A stretch of 64,000 bases of DNA from an uncultured Lachnospiraceae bacterium (GCA_934317005.1 CAKREB010000009.1:62001-126000); one strand, 5' to 3'; shown: positions 32,674 to 42,129, numbered from the stretch's first letter. Notes: generated from the sequence alone by a model not told the origin. Made by a program: numbers and translations.

Positions 32674-34629
32674 ATGAAGATTGCAGCAAAGATTCAATTG
32701 ATTTTTGGAGGAACAGTCATTGTATTGATGTTCATTGTAGGAATACTGGCCAGTCTGCTTAGCTATGATGCTTTGATCGAGCGCGTGAATGACAGTATGA
32801 TATCGTCTGCAAAGTTGGCAACAGATGATATTTCCAATCAGCTAAAGAATTATATGACGGCTGTTACCATAGCAGGAAAGGATAGCACGCTAAGCACAAA
32901 AGGAAATTTATCCGCAAAGAAAGCACTTGTAGAGCAGTATGTAAAGGATTACGGTTTTACGAGTGGCAATATTTTGAATGAAAAAGGAGTCAGTCTGCTT
33001 GATGGAACAGATTTTTCCGACAGAGATTATGTGCAGAAGGCACTGGCTGGAACTGTTAATGTATCCGATGTGACTTTGAGTAAGTATACCAATACATATG
33101 GCGTCAGCATTGCTGCACCGATCGAGGCTGGCAGTGGAAAGGTATCCGGTGTGGTCTATTTCCGTCTGGATACTGATTTCATGAACTCTATCGTAAAGAA
33201 TATATCTGTCAGTGACAACAGTTACGCGTATATTCTTGATGAAAACAGCTACGTGATCGTTCATAAGGATGAGAAAAAGATTATGAATGATGATGTAAAA
33301 GAGAAGGAAGCTGCAGCAGTAAAGGCAATTCCGGGGAAAAAAGCAGGCAATACAAGCTATCAGCAATCCGGTAAGAACATATTATGTGGATATGCTCCGA
33401 TTGAAAACACAAATGGGTGGGCACTTGTTATTGCCGCACCGGAAACAGACTATTCCACAACAATCGTTTCTATGGTAAAGAAGTTTGTAGCATGTGATGT
33501 GGCAGCGGTGATCATTGCATTGATGATCGCGGCACTTTTGGCAGTATCTATCAGCAGATCACTCAAGATGGTACAGAACTCTTTGGTGGCAGTATCAGGG
33601 GGAGATTTCTCTAAGAAGATTCCTAAGACAAAGCGAAAAGATGAGATTGGTGTGTTACAAAATGCTGCTTCTGATCTGTTAGATACCTTGTCGGAGATTA
33701 TCGGGGAAGCCAATCAGGTGTTAGGTGGAATCGCACAGTATGATCTGACGCAGCCGGCCATGAAGACATATCCGGGGGCGTTTGACAGTTTATCAAAGTC
33801 CATCAATCAGATACGTCTGATTCTGAATCAGTTGATCAGTGAACTTCAGATTTCCAGTGTAAATGTGGAAAGCGGATCTAAGCAGCTTGCAGAAGCAGCA
33901 GAGCTTCTGTCAGAAGGTTCGATGCGTCAGGCAACGTCGATTCAGTCACTTGTAACAGATATTGAGAATATTGTCGAGAGCATCAATCGCAGCTCTGACA
34001 ATGAAAATATGATCAACGGAAAACTAAACAGTCTGGATGAAGAGATTAAAGACAGTGATACACAGATGTCAGAACTGCTTCAGGTAGTTAGGGAAGTGGA
34101 GGAAATGTCAGAGGATATTCAGAAGATTGTAAGCACGATTGACAGTATTGCATTCCAGACTAACATTCTGGCATTGAACGCTTCAGTGGAGGCAGCGAGA
34201 GCGGGTGAAAACGGCAAAGGCTTTGCTGTAGTAGCAGAGGAAGTGTCTAAGCTCGCTGCTAAGTCGAGCGAAGCTTCTAAAAAGACAGGCGATCTGATTG
34301 AAAAGTGCATTCAGTCTATTGCAAATGCCAAAGAGTGTGCAGATGCAACCTTTGATTCTCTTAGAAAAATTGTGGGAGATTCAGATGAGATCGCACAGGC
34401 GTTCCGTGACATCTCTGCAGATACACACAGGGAAGCAGAAAAGGCGAACTCCATCCGAGGGGAATTGGGCAATATCAATAGTGTAGTACAGTCGAATACA
34501 GCAACAGCAGAACAGACGGCAGCGTCAACAGAGGTGCTGTCAAATCAGGCATTTTCACTGGAGCAGATGACAGCAAAGTTCAAAGTAGAAAACAATACTG
34601 TCGCCGGGATTTCACAGAACTATTCATAG
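32674..34629 (+). CDS. Methyl-accepting chemotaxis protein with Cache sensor
   Basis: This 651-aa transmembrane receptor has a first membrane helix at about residues 10-32, an extracellular double Cache domain (LLDGTDFSDRDYVQKAL and YAYILDENSYVIVHKD are typical), a second helix near 270-292, a HAMP domain and a cytoplasmic signalling domain. The highly conserved hairpin tip reads AFQTNILALNASVEAARAGE, and it binds CheA and CheW. The ligand is unknown. The gene is monocistronic and ends convergently with yfbR. No chemotaxis or flagellar genes are nearby. Confidence 0.95.
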   Translation: MKIAAKIQLIFGGTVIVLMFIVGILASLLSYDALIERVNDSMISSAKLATDDISNQLKNYMTAVTIAGKDSTLSTKGNLSAKKALVEQYVKDYGFTSGNILNEKGVSLLDGTDFSDRDYVQKALAGTVNVSDVTLSKYTNTYGVSIAAPIEAGSGKVSGVVYFRLDTDFMNSIVKNISVSDNSYAYILDENSYVIVHKDEKKIMNDDVKEKEAAAVKAIPGKKAGNTSYQQSGKNILCGYAPIENTNGWALVIAAPETDYSTTIVSMVKKFVACDVAAVIIALMIAALLAVSISRSLKMVQNSLVAVSGGDFSKKIPKTKRKDEIGVLQNAASDLLDTLSEIIGEANQVLGGIAQYDLTQPAMKTYPGAFDSLSKSINQIRLILNQLISELQISSVNVESGSKQLAEAAELLSEGSMRQATSIQSLVTDIENIVESINRSSDNENMINGKLNSLDEEIKDSDTQMSELLQVVREVEEMSEDIQKIVSTIDSIAFQTNILALNASVEAARAGENGKGFAVVAEEVSKLAAKSSEASKKTGDLIEKCIQSIANAKECADATFDSLRKIVGDSDEIAQAFRDISADTHREAEKANSIRGELGNINSVVQSNTATAEQTAASTEVLSNQAFSLEQMTAKFKVENNTVAGISQNYS

Positions 34630-34695
34630 AGCAGGAAAATTTCAGTGACAGTATCATGAAGGTTGGTAGTATGCTTTGGCAGCATCATTTATGTA

Positions 34696-35289
34696 TTAGT
34701 TGTTAAGCTCATCCAGTGTAAGTTCATACATAGGGAAAAGTTCTTTCATAAATAAGTCGGCTTCCGGGCAATGCAATGCGGTGATGGCACTACGGGTTGT
34801 TATCTCTGCATTGCAAAACTCTCGGTTGCCGGCTTTTGCTTCTTCTACACATTTGATCAGGGCAGAAATCTTATCAGCCGCTTTGACTAAAAGGTGCGCT
34901 TCTTTGTCTTCAGGAGTGTCCAAAAAATAGGACTCATATTCTTCACGAAGATCAGCCGGCAGCATATTAAGCAGACGAAAAGCGGCTGTTTTTTCAATCT
35001 GTTTATAGGCGCTTTGAATCTCTGCGTTTTCATACTTGATTGGAGTTGGCATGTCACCGGTAATGATCTCCGTGCAGTCATGGTAGATGCCGAGCAGCGC
35101 AACATGTTCTGCGTTATATTCTTTTCTAAGACGTTTGTTACCAATCAGTGCAAGTGCATGAGCGATCATGGCAACCTCCAGTGAGTGTTCGCTGATGTTT
35201 TCACGGACAGAGTTGCGCATAAGAGCCCAGCGTTCAATATATTTCATGCGTGCGAGCATGGCAAAAAAGGAATATTTTTTCTCTTTCAT
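34696..35289 (-). CDS. yfbR: 5'-deoxynucleotidase YfbR-like
   Basis: The 197-aa HD-domain hydrolase aligns closely with E. coli YfbR, which dephosphorylates deoxyribonucleoside 5'-monophosphates. Shared blocks are YIERWALMRN, ENISEHSLEVAMIAHALA with the first His, GIYHDCTEIITGDMPTPIKY with the HD pair and LVKAADKISALIKCVEEAKAGN with the final Asp. All metal ligands are present. GAAAGGATAGG precedes the ATG. It lies between the chemoreceptor gene (convergent) and uvrA (same strand, 94 bp away). Confidence 0.93.
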   Translation of the reverse strand: MKEKKYSFFAMLARMKYIERWALMRNSVRENISEHSLEVAMIAHALALIGNKRLRKEYNAEHVALLGIYHDCTEIITGDMPTPIKYENAEIQSAYKQIEKTAAFRLLNMLPADLREEYESYFLDTPEDKEAHLLVKAADKISALIKCVEEAKAGNREFCNAEITTRSAITALHCPEADLFMKELFPMYELTLDELNN

Positions 35290-35333
35290 AGTTTTTCCTA
35301 TCCTTTCTTGTGATTTTATATTTTAAATATTAT

Positions 35334-35351
35334 TATAAACTATAGTTTATA
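35334..35351. promoter_or_regulatory. Perfect 18-bp palindrome upstream of yfbR
   Basis: TATAAACTATAGTTTATA is a perfect palindrome 45 bp upstream of the yfbR start. On the minus strand its end forms part of a TATAAT-like -10 box, so a bound protein would block this promoter. Confidence 0.4.
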
Positions 35352-35383
35352 GCCTATATCTTAGATGTCATCTGTAAATCAGT

Positions 35384-38242
35384 TTATCGAATTTTATCTA
35401 ACATTTTCTGAATATAGTAGCCGGTGTAAGAATCTTTGCACTTGGCAACCTCTTCAGGAGTTCCGGAAGCAACAACGGTGCCGCCCTTATCTCCTCCTTC
35501 CGGTCCGATATCGATAATGTAGTCAGCAGTCTTGATCACGTCGAGATTGTGCTCGATGACAATTACGGTATTTCCGCTTTCTGCCAGACGGTGCAGGATA
35601 TCGATCAGCTTGTGGACATCGGCAAAGTGAAGTCCGGTAGTCGGCTCGTCCAGAACATAGACCGTCTTTCCGGTACTTCTCTTGCTAAGCTCTGTCGCAA
35701 GCTTGATACGCTGTGCTTCACCACCGGAAAGGGTTGTGGATGGCTGCCCAAGCTTAATGTAGGAAAGTCCGACATCGTGCAGTGTTTCAATCTTGCGGCG
35801 GATGCGGGGCATGGCATCAAAGAAGTGAAGTGCCTCCTCAACTGTCATATCTAACACGTCCGCGATAGTTTTTCCTTTGTATTTTACTTCCAAAGTTTCA
35901 CGATTATAGCGCTTTCCGTGGCAGACCTCACATGGAATGTAAATATCCGGTAAAAAGTTCATCTCAATCTTATTGATTCCATCACCACAGCAGGCTTCAC
36001 AGCGGCCACCCTTTGCGTTAAAGCTGAATCTTCCCTTTTTGTAGCCTTTTGCTTTGGCATCCGGTGTTGCGGCAAAGAGATCGCGGATCAGATCAAACAC
36101 ACCTGTGTAGGTTGCAGGATTTGAACGCGGAGTTCTGCCAATCGGTGACTGGTCGATTGCAATTACCTTATCAAGCTGCTCTAAGCCGGTGATGCATTTG
36201 TGCTTTCCGGGAATGCAGCGGGCACGGTTTAGGTTTTTTGCAAGACTCTTATATAGAATCTCATTGACTAAGGAGCTTTTACCGGAACCGGACACACCCG
36301 TGACACAGGTCATTACACCAAGAGGAAAGTCTACATTGATCTTTTTTAAGTTGTTTTCCTCGGCACCCTTTACCGTGATAAATCCGGTCGGCTTACGTCT
36401 TTTTTGTGGGATCGGAATCTGGATCCGACCGCTTAGGTAGTCACCTGTGATCGAATTTTCATTTGCCATGATCTCTTCGGCGGTGCCGGTGGCGACCACT
36501 TCTCCGCCGTGGATACCGGCACCGGGGCCGATATCGACAATATAGTCGGCAGCAAACATGGTATCCTCATCGTGTTCGACAACGATCAATGTGTTTCCGA
36601 GATTCTTTAAGCGGATCAGTGTGTTTAAAAGCTTATCGTTGTCGCGCTGATGCAGACCGATGCTTGGTTCATCCAGAATATAGGCGACACCGACCAGACC
36701 GGAACCAATCTGGGTTGCAAGGCGGATACGCTGTGCCTCACCACCGGAAAGGGAACCGGCATTGCGGGCAAGGGAAAGATACCCCAGCCCAACGTCCATC
36801 AGAAAGCTTAGACGCGCATTGATCTCACGCAGAACCAGCTCGCCGATTGCGCGCTGGCGGTCGGTTAGGGTGAGGTGATTCATATAGTCAACCAGATCCT
36901 CGATGGATAACTCGGTGATTTCTGCAATGTTTTTCGTTCCGACGGTAACAGCAAGTGCTCCCGGTTTTAACCGCTTTCCCTTACAGGACTTACACGGGAT
37001 GATCTCCATGAAAGATTCATATTCTTTCTTTACGACATCAGAGGCTGTTTCACGGTAACGACGTTCCACATTGCGAATGACACCTTCAAATGGAATATCG
37101 TAAATTCCGGTTCCGCGCTGACCTGTATATTTGACACGGACTGTTCTGCCGTCCGTACCGTGCATGATTAGGTATTTTGCCTCATCAGAAAGATCCTGAT
37201 ATGGTGTGTTGATATCAAAACCGTATTCTTTAGCAATGGCATCCAGAATAGAACGTCCATAGCTGGAAGGATTTGTCGCTGACTGCCATCCGGGAACGGC
37301 AAGTGCGCCTTCAGGGATGCTTAAGGATGGGTCAGGAATGATCAGTGACTCAGAAAATTCCATGCTGAATCCGAGTCCGTGACAGGTTTCGCAGGCACCG
37401 AAAGGGTTGTTGAAAGAAAAGTTGCGTGGTTCAATCTCTTCGATGCTGATGTTACAGTCAGGACACGAAAAACTCTGGCTGAAATTAATCTGTCCCTGCT
37501 GTGGGATGTCTACGATCATCAGTCCGTCCGAAAGCTTTAAGACATTTTCAATCGAATCGGATAATCGTTTCTCGATGCCCTTTCGCACGACAAGACGATC
37601 CACCATAACTTCGATATTATGCTTTTTATTTTTGTCGAGCTTGATTTCTTCGGAAAGGTCATATACGTGTCCATCGACAACGACACGGACATAACCGCTC
37701 TTTTGCGCAGAAGCAAATACCTTAGCGTGTGTTCCCTTGCGTCCGCGGACGACAGGAGCCAGAAGCTGCAGCTTTGTGCCTTCCTCGTAAGTCATGATTT
37801 CATCTACCATCTGATCTACAGTCTGCTTTTTGATCTCCTTGCCACACTTTGGACAATGAGGAATACCGACACGGGCGAACAGAAGACGGTAGTAGTCATA
37901 GATTTCCGTAACCGTACCTACGGTAGAGCGTGGGTTGCGGTTTGTAGATTTCTGGTCGATGGAAATGGCAGGAGAAAGTCCTTCGATGCTTTCTACATTT
38001 GGCTTTTCCATGCGTCCTAAAAACATGCGCGCATAGGAAGAAAGAGATTCCATGTAGCGGCGCTGTCCCTCAGCATAGATCGTATCAAATGCCAGAGAGG
38101 ATTTGCCGGAACCGCTCAGACCGGTCAGTACAACAAACTGATCGCGTGGAATATCAATGTCAATGTTTTTTAAATTATGTTCTTTGGCACCGCGGATGCG
38201 GATATATTTTTTCGCTTCTTCATGCTTTTGCAATGTAGTCAC
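35384..38242 (-). CDS. uvrA: Excinuclease ABC subunit A
   Basis: UvrA is the damage-recognition ATPase of nucleotide excision repair. The 952-aa protein has two ABC modules with Walker A GLSGSGKSSLAF and GVSGSGKSSLVN, signatures SGGEAQRIRLA and SGGEAQRIKLA, and three zinc-finger Cys sets (CPKCGKEI; CPDC with CETCHGLG; CEACCGDG with CEVCHGKRY). The start is a GTG at 38242 with AAAGGA nearby. A LexA box and promoter lie directly upstream, so SOS induction is expected. uvrB and uvrC are not in the window. Confidence 0.97.
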   Translation of the reverse strand: MTTLQKHEEAKKYIRIRGAKEHNLKNIDIDIPRDQFVVLTGLSGSGKSSLAFDTIYAEGQRRYMESLSSYARMFLGRMEKPNVESIEGLSPAISIDQKSTNRNPRSTVGTVTEIYDYYRLLFARVGIPHCPKCGKEIKKQTVDQMVDEIMTYEEGTKLQLLAPVVRGRKGTHAKVFASAQKSGYVRVVVDGHVYDLSEEIKLDKNKKHNIEVMVDRLVVRKGIEKRLSDSIENVLKLSDGLMIVDIPQQGQINFSQSFSCPDCNISIEEIEPRNFSFNNPFGACETCHGLGFSMEFSESLIIPDPSLSIPEGALAVPGWQSATNPSSYGRSILDAIAKEYGFDINTPYQDLSDEAKYLIMHGTDGRTVRVKYTGQRGTGIYDIPFEGVIRNVERRYRETASDVVKKEYESFMEIIPCKSCKGKRLKPGALAVTVGTKNIAEITELSIEDLVDYMNHLTLTDRQRAIGELVLREINARLSFLMDVGLGYLSLARNAGSLSGGEAQRIRLATQIGSGLVGVAYILDEPSIGLHQRDNDKLLNTLIRLKNLGNTLIVVEHDEDTMFAADYIVDIGPGAGIHGGEVVATGTAEEIMANENSITGDYLSGRIQIPIPQKRRKPTGFITVKGAEENNLKKINVDFPLGVMTCVTGVSGSGKSSLVNEILYKSLAKNLNRARCIPGKHKCITGLEQLDKVIAIDQSPIGRTPRSNPATYTGVFDLIRDLFAATPDAKAKGYKKGRFSFNAKGGRCEACCGDGINKIEMNFLPDIYIPCEVCHGKRYNRETLEVKYKGKTIADVLDMTVEEALHFFDAMPRIRRKIETLHDVGLSYIKLGQPSTTLSGGEAQRIKLATELSKRSTGKTVYVLDEPTTGLHFADVHKLIDILHRLAESGNTVIVIEHNLDVIKTADYIIDIGPEGGDKGGTVVASGTPEEVAKCKDSYTGYYIQKMLDKIR

Positions 38243-38275
38243 CTGTCCTTTCGCTCGATATATCTATTGTTTCCA

Positions 38276-38304
38276 ATCATATCATGATTTAAACAGGAAA
38301 GCAA
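38276..38304 (-). promoter_or_regulatory. uvrA promoter
   Basis: Reading the minus strand, TTGCTT (38304-38299) and TATGAT (38281-38276) are 17 bp apart. The transcript would start about 25-30 bp before the uvrA GTG. Confidence 0.55.
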
Positions 38305-38316
38305 GAACTTATGTTC
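38305..38316. promoter_or_regulatory. LexA (SOS) box of uvrA
   Basis: GAACTTATGTTC is a perfect GAAC-N4-GTTC palindrome, the core of the Firmicutes LexA/DinR site, and on the minus strand a C precedes it as in CGAAC. It abuts the uvrA -35 box. Confidence 0.8.
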
Positions 38317-38394
38317 GGATTATGTGCGTGTTGCGTTTGTGATCGTGCATCTAAGACAGAAGTGACAGATGTGGGTTAAATGTGAAAAATTGTA

Positions 38395-38476
38395 AATTTC
38401 GCACGATTTACTTGAAGCAAATGTAAATATGCAGTATACTGTAAGTTGGTATTGTGTCACAAAGAGGTGCGAAATT
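38395..38476. promoter_or_regulatory. Inverted repeat bracketing the GGDEF gene promoter
   Basis: AATTTCGCAC (38395-38404) and GTGCGAAATT (38467-38476) are perfect inverted copies 72 bp apart, close to seven helical turns. One lies before the -35 box and one after the transcription start. This geometry suits a looping repressor. Confidence 0.45.
38412..38440 (+). promoter_or_regulatory. Promoter of the LacI-sensor/GGDEF gene
   Basis: TTGAAG (38412-38417) and TATACT (38435-38440) are 17 bp apart. The leader is about 85 bases long and contains a hairpin. Confidence 0.6.
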
Positions 38477-38486
38477 GCTCTTTGTG
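38458..38486 (+). promoter_or_regulatory. Leader hairpin of the GGDEF gene
   Basis: CACAAAGAG and CTCTTTGTG form a perfect 9-bp stem. Its 11-base loop, GTGCGAAATTG, is the right arm of the larger inverted repeat. No T-run follows. Confidence 0.5.
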
Positions 38487-38533
38487 TCAAAATTGGGAGG
38501 GGACATTTTCAAGATAAAATACAAGGGGAAGGA

Positions 38534-40456
38534 TTGGCACAGATCAATATGGATACAAAATATATTGCAATTTGCTTAGCTGGTATCAATGCAGAGTACA
38601 ATGATGTGCTGCTAAAGCATTTTTATTCACTGGCGGATTCTTTTGGTTACAAGCTATTGTTTTTTAATTCGTTTAGTGCATTATATACAAATGAGAAACA
38701 TGATATTGGTGAGGGAAATATCTTTCATCTGATTAACTATCAGCTTGTCGATGCTGTGATCATGTTGGGAGAAACGATCAAGTCAGATGATATACGCAGA
38801 CAGATAGTTGAAAGTGCCACGCTGTATGATAAACCGGTTGTTTCTATCGAGTATACGACAGATGGCTGCTATAATATAGATTTCCAGTATGAGGATGCGA
38901 TGGAACATATTGTGGAGCATCTGATCGAGGAGCATCAGTACCGCAGGATCAATTTTATTGCCGGCATGCCGGGAAATGAGTTCTCGGAGGAAAGACTGCG
39001 TGCTTATAAGAAGGTGTTAGAGCGTCATGGCATCCCTGTCGAGGAAGAACGGATCGGATATGGGGAGTTCTGGAGTGGTCCGACTAAAAAGGTGATTGAC
39101 AAATTTTTAGACAGTGAGCTTCCTTTTCCGGAAGCAATCGTATGTGCCAATGATGCGATGGCGATCGCTGCTTTTAAATATTTAACGCAGGCAGGATATA
39201 AGATACCGCAAGAGGTAGCCGTGACAGGCTTTGACGGTATCCGGGAGGCGTTAGAGCATATGCCGAAGATTACAACGGCAAAGCATGATTATCGTGCAAC
39301 AGCGGTGATGGCATTTCAGATTTTACAAAAGGCATTTCAGGGGGAACTTGTGCCGGAACAATCATGGGTTGGTTCTGTTTTTATACCGGGATGCTCCTGC
39401 GGCTGCGAGGAAAGAGGAGAAAGACAGTACAGCTCTTTGGTACGCAGTCTGTATGAACGTCTGGATGATTATGAACAGTTTAATCGGGAGCAGATCGCAA
39501 TGACAGCCGATCTGACGGATAATGATTCCTTCCAGGGCGTGTTTGACAATCTGCAGAATTATGCCAAAAACTTTTTTGCAGATAAGTTTTGGTTATGCAT
39601 TGTCGATGACTTTTTGACACAGAAGGAAGTGTTGGCAGATATTATCGAGGAATCTACCTTTAAGCGTGTGGGATATTCCGCAACGATGGACATTATGCTG
39701 TCGCGGATTGACGGAGAGTGGACGGGTATCATAGATTTTCCAACCTCTGCTTTGCTGCCAAAGCTTCAGGAGATTTTAGAAAAAGAAAATAATATTATGT
39801 TTCTGCCGCTTCATGTATTGGAGCAGACGATCGGTTATGTCGCTCTGGTATATGATCCGGACAAAATGCATATGACATATTTACATCAGTTCCTGATGAA
39901 CATCAGCAATGCCCTGGAAACAACCCGAACCCATCAAAGACAGCAGGCAGTCATCAATAATCTGGAAAATAAATATATCCATGATCCGATGACCGGTCTG
40001 TTTAACCGGCGCGGCTTCTACCAGAGGCTGGAAGGTGTATATAAGCAGTGTGTTGAGCAGCAGGAAATGCTTATGGTAGTATCGGTTGATTTAAATGGCT
40101 TAAAGCAGATCAACGACACATATGGTCATGCAGATGGTGATATTGCCATTTCTACCGTCGGAAAGGCATTATCAGAGTGCTTTCTGTCACAGCATACCTG
40201 TGCGAGATTTGGCGGTGATGAGTTTGTAGTTGCCGGCAAGGTAGACAGTGAGAAACAGTCAGATGCATTGTGTCAGAAGGTGAATGCATATTTAGAGCAG
40301 TTTAATGAAAAGTCCGGCAAGCCGTACCGTGTAGGGGCAAGTATCGGATGCGTGACAGGAGTTCCAAGTGGTCAGCTGACATTAGATGAGTTTATCAAAG
40401 TGGCGGACGAAAAGATGTATGAGGACAAGGTACGGTATCATTCTAGAAACCGTTAA
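38534..40456 (+). CDS. Diguanylate cyclase with LacI-type periplasmic-binding sensor
   Basis: This 640-aa cytosolic protein joins three parts. Residues about 10-280 are a LacI/GalR effector-binding domain (EERIGYGEFWSGPTKK, AIVCANDAMAIAAFKYL, VAVTGFDGIREALEHMP) without a DNA-binding helix-turn-helix. A Cys cluster, GCSCGCEERGE, and a GAF-like middle segment follow. The C-terminus is a GGDEF domain with HDPMTGLFNRRGFYQRL and the intact active site ARFGGDEFVVAG. It should make c-di-GMP in response to a small, perhaps sugar, ligand. No RxxD inhibitory site precedes GGDEF. The start is taken as TTG at 38534 after AAGGGG; an ATG five codons later is the alternative. Confidence 0.88.
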   Translation: MAQINMDTKYIAICLAGINAEYNDVLLKHFYSLADSFGYKLLFFNSFSALYTNEKHDIGEGNIFHLINYQLVDAVIMLGETIKSDDIRRQIVESATLYDKPVVSIEYTTDGCYNIDFQYEDAMEHIVEHLIEEHQYRRINFIAGMPGNEFSEERLRAYKKVLERHGIPVEEERIGYGEFWSGPTKKVIDKFLDSELPFPEAIVCANDAMAIAAFKYLTQAGYKIPQEVAVTGFDGIREALEHMPKITTAKHDYRATAVMAFQILQKAFQGELVPEQSWVGSVFIPGCSCGCEERGERQYSSLVRSLYERLDDYEQFNREQIAMTADLTDNDSFQGVFDNLQNYAKNFFADKFWLCIVDDFLTQKEVLADIIEESTFKRVGYSATMDIMLSRIDGEWTGIIDFPTSALLPKLQEILEKENNIMFLPLHVLEQTIGYVALVYDPDKMHMTYLHQFLMNISNALETTRTHQRQQAVINNLENKYIHDPMTGLFNRRGFYQRLEGVYKQCVEQQEMLMVVSVDLNGLKQINDTYGHADGDIAISTVGKALSECFLSQHTCARFGGDEFVVAGKVDSEKQSDALCQKVNAYLEQFNEKSGKPYRVGASIGCVTGVPSGQLTLDEFIKVADEKMYEDKVRYHSRNR

Positions 40457-40470
40457 TATCGGAGGTTTGC

Positions 40471-41226
40471 ATGGAGGATGAGTTTGAAGTATACGGAGGC
40501 TTTGCGTCTGTATATGATCTGTTCATGGATGAGATTCCATATGATGCATGGTCTGAATATGTGCAGGGGATGCTAAAGGAATATGGAATCGACAGTGGGA
40601 TTGTTGTTGATCTTGCGTGTGGAACAGGAGAGATGACCCGACGGTTGCAAGATGCCGGATATGATATGATAGGCGTTGACTTTTCAGAAGAAATGTTAGA
40701 AATCGCGAGGGAAAAATGTGGGACAGAGGTATTGCTTCTGCATCAGGATATGCGTGAATTAGACCTATATGGTACAGCGCGGGCCATGGTATGTGTCTGT
40801 GACGGCATGAATTATATTTGCGAAGCGTCAGAGCTTGAAACGGTGTTTCAACGTGTGTCCATGTTTTTGGACAGAGATGGGGTATTCATTTTTGACATGA
40901 AGACCGATTATTTTTATCGTGAAGTTTTGGGAAACCGTACATTGACAGACAATCGGGACAATGCCAGTTATATATGGGAAAATGTTTATCATGAGCAGGA
41001 AAAATTAAATGAATATCTGCTTACGGTTTATCAGCTTGTTGATGATAAGCAGGATCTTTTTATGCGGACAGATGAGCTTCACAGACAGCGCGCATATGAG
41101 ATCGCACTGGTAAAAGAGTGCATGGAAAGACAGGGATTTTATCAGATACAGGTTTATGAGGCAATGACAAAGACGGAACCTGCTAAGCAGAGTGAACGGG
41201 TTTATTTTGCAGCCAGAAAAAAATAG
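40471..41226 (+). CDS. SAM-dependent methyltransferase
   Basis: The 251-aa class I methyltransferase has motif I VVDLACGTGEMTRRL, motif II GVDFSEEMLEIAREK and the later LLLHQDMRELDLYG with MVCVCDGMNYI. The substrate is not predictable. It starts 15 bp after the GGDEF stop with CGGAGG in front and precedes hslO by 18 bp, so these genes are probably one transcript. Confidence 0.9.
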   Translation: MEDEFEVYGGFASVYDLFMDEIPYDAWSEYVQGMLKEYGIDSGIVVDLACGTGEMTRRLQDAGYDMIGVDFSEEMLEIAREKCGTEVLLLHQDMRELDLYGTARAMVCVCDGMNYICEASELETVFQRVSMFLDRDGVFIFDMKTDYFYREVLGNRTLTDNRDNASYIWENVYHEQEKLNEYLLTVYQLVDDKQDLFMRTDELHRQRAYEIALVKECMERQGFYQIQVYEAMTKTEPAKQSERVYFAARKK

Positions 41227-41244
41227 AGAAGTGAGGAACAGAAC

Positions 41245-42117
41245 ATGAGTCAGGATTATATTGTAAGAGCAACGGCGGCAGATCATCAGTTACGTGTATT
41301 TGCTGTGACATCAAGAGATTTGGTAGAAGAAGCGAGAAAGATACACAACACAAGTCCTGTGGCAACGGCGGCACTTGGAAGACTGCTGACGGCAGGAAGC
41401 ATGATGGGGAGTATGATGAAGGGAGATAACGATGTCCTGACACTGCAGATTCAGTGTGGCGGTCCGATCGGTGGTCTTACGGTCACTGCAGATTCCAAAG
41501 CAAATGTCAAGGGATATGTCAAACAGCCTGCCGTTATCCTTCCACCAAATGAAAAAGGAAAACTGGATGTATCCGGTGCAATCGGTCCGGGCTTTTTAAA
41601 TGTGATCCGTGATATCGGCATGAAAGAGCCATATAACGGACAGACACATTTAGTTTCCGGTGAGATTGCCGAGGATTTGACATATTATTATGCTACATCT
41701 GAACAAGTACCTTCTTCTGTTGGATTAGGTGTTCTGCTGAACAGGGAAAATCATGTGCAGCAGGCAGGAGGGTTCATTATACAGGTAATGCCATTTGCAG
41801 AAGATTCCGTGATCGATGTGGTAGAAGATTCCGTAAAGCATATTCATTCGGTGACAGATCTGTTAGAACAGGGTATGACGCCGGAGGATATGATACAGCA
41901 TATTATGGGAAGTCTGGATGTAGAAATACTGGATCGGATTCCGACACAGTATCACTGTAATTGTTCGAAGGAGCGTGTGGCAAGAGCAGTGGCAAGTGTG
42001 GGGAGAAAGGATTTGCAGGAAATGATCGATGATGGCGAAACAATCGAAGTAAATTGTCATTTTTGCGGCTCTCATTATTACTTTACAACAGAAGAATTAA
42101 AGGCATTTTTAAAGTAA
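41245..42117 (+). CDS. hslO: Redox-regulated chaperone Hsp33
   Basis: Hsp33 is a holdase that is activated by oxidative unfolding and release of zinc. The 290-aa protein has the family N-terminus (DYIVRATAADHQLRVFAVTSR), the GPIGGLTVTADS strand pair, and the C-terminal zinc site made of CNCSKERV and CHFCGSHYYF, so all four redox Cys are present. Length is normal. It lies between a methyltransferase gene and a surface autolysin gene, with spacings of 18 and 12 bp. Confidence 0.97.
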   Translation: MSQDYIVRATAADHQLRVFAVTSRDLVEEARKIHNTSPVATAALGRLLTAGSMMGSMMKGDNDVLTLQIQCGGPIGGLTVTADSKANVKGYVKQPAVILPPNEKGKLDVSGAIGPGFLNVIRDIGMKEPYNGQTHLVSGEIAEDLTYYYATSEQVPSSVGLGVLLNRENHVQQAGGFIIQVMPFAEDSVIDVVEDSVKHIHSVTDLLEQGMTPEDMIQHIMGSLDVEILDRIPTQYHCNCSKERVARAVASVGRKDLQEMIDDGETIEVNCHFCGSHYYFTTEELKAFLK

Positions 42118-42129
42118 GGAGCGGATTGG

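Noticed and set aside
37619..38020. A 133-codon plus-strand frame opposite uvrA
   Set aside because: It lies entirely inside uvrA, with no promoter or ribosome binding site.
38441..38533. A c-di-GMP riboswitch in the leader of the GGDEF gene
   Set aside because: The leader lacks the conserved GEMM core; only a simple hairpin is present.
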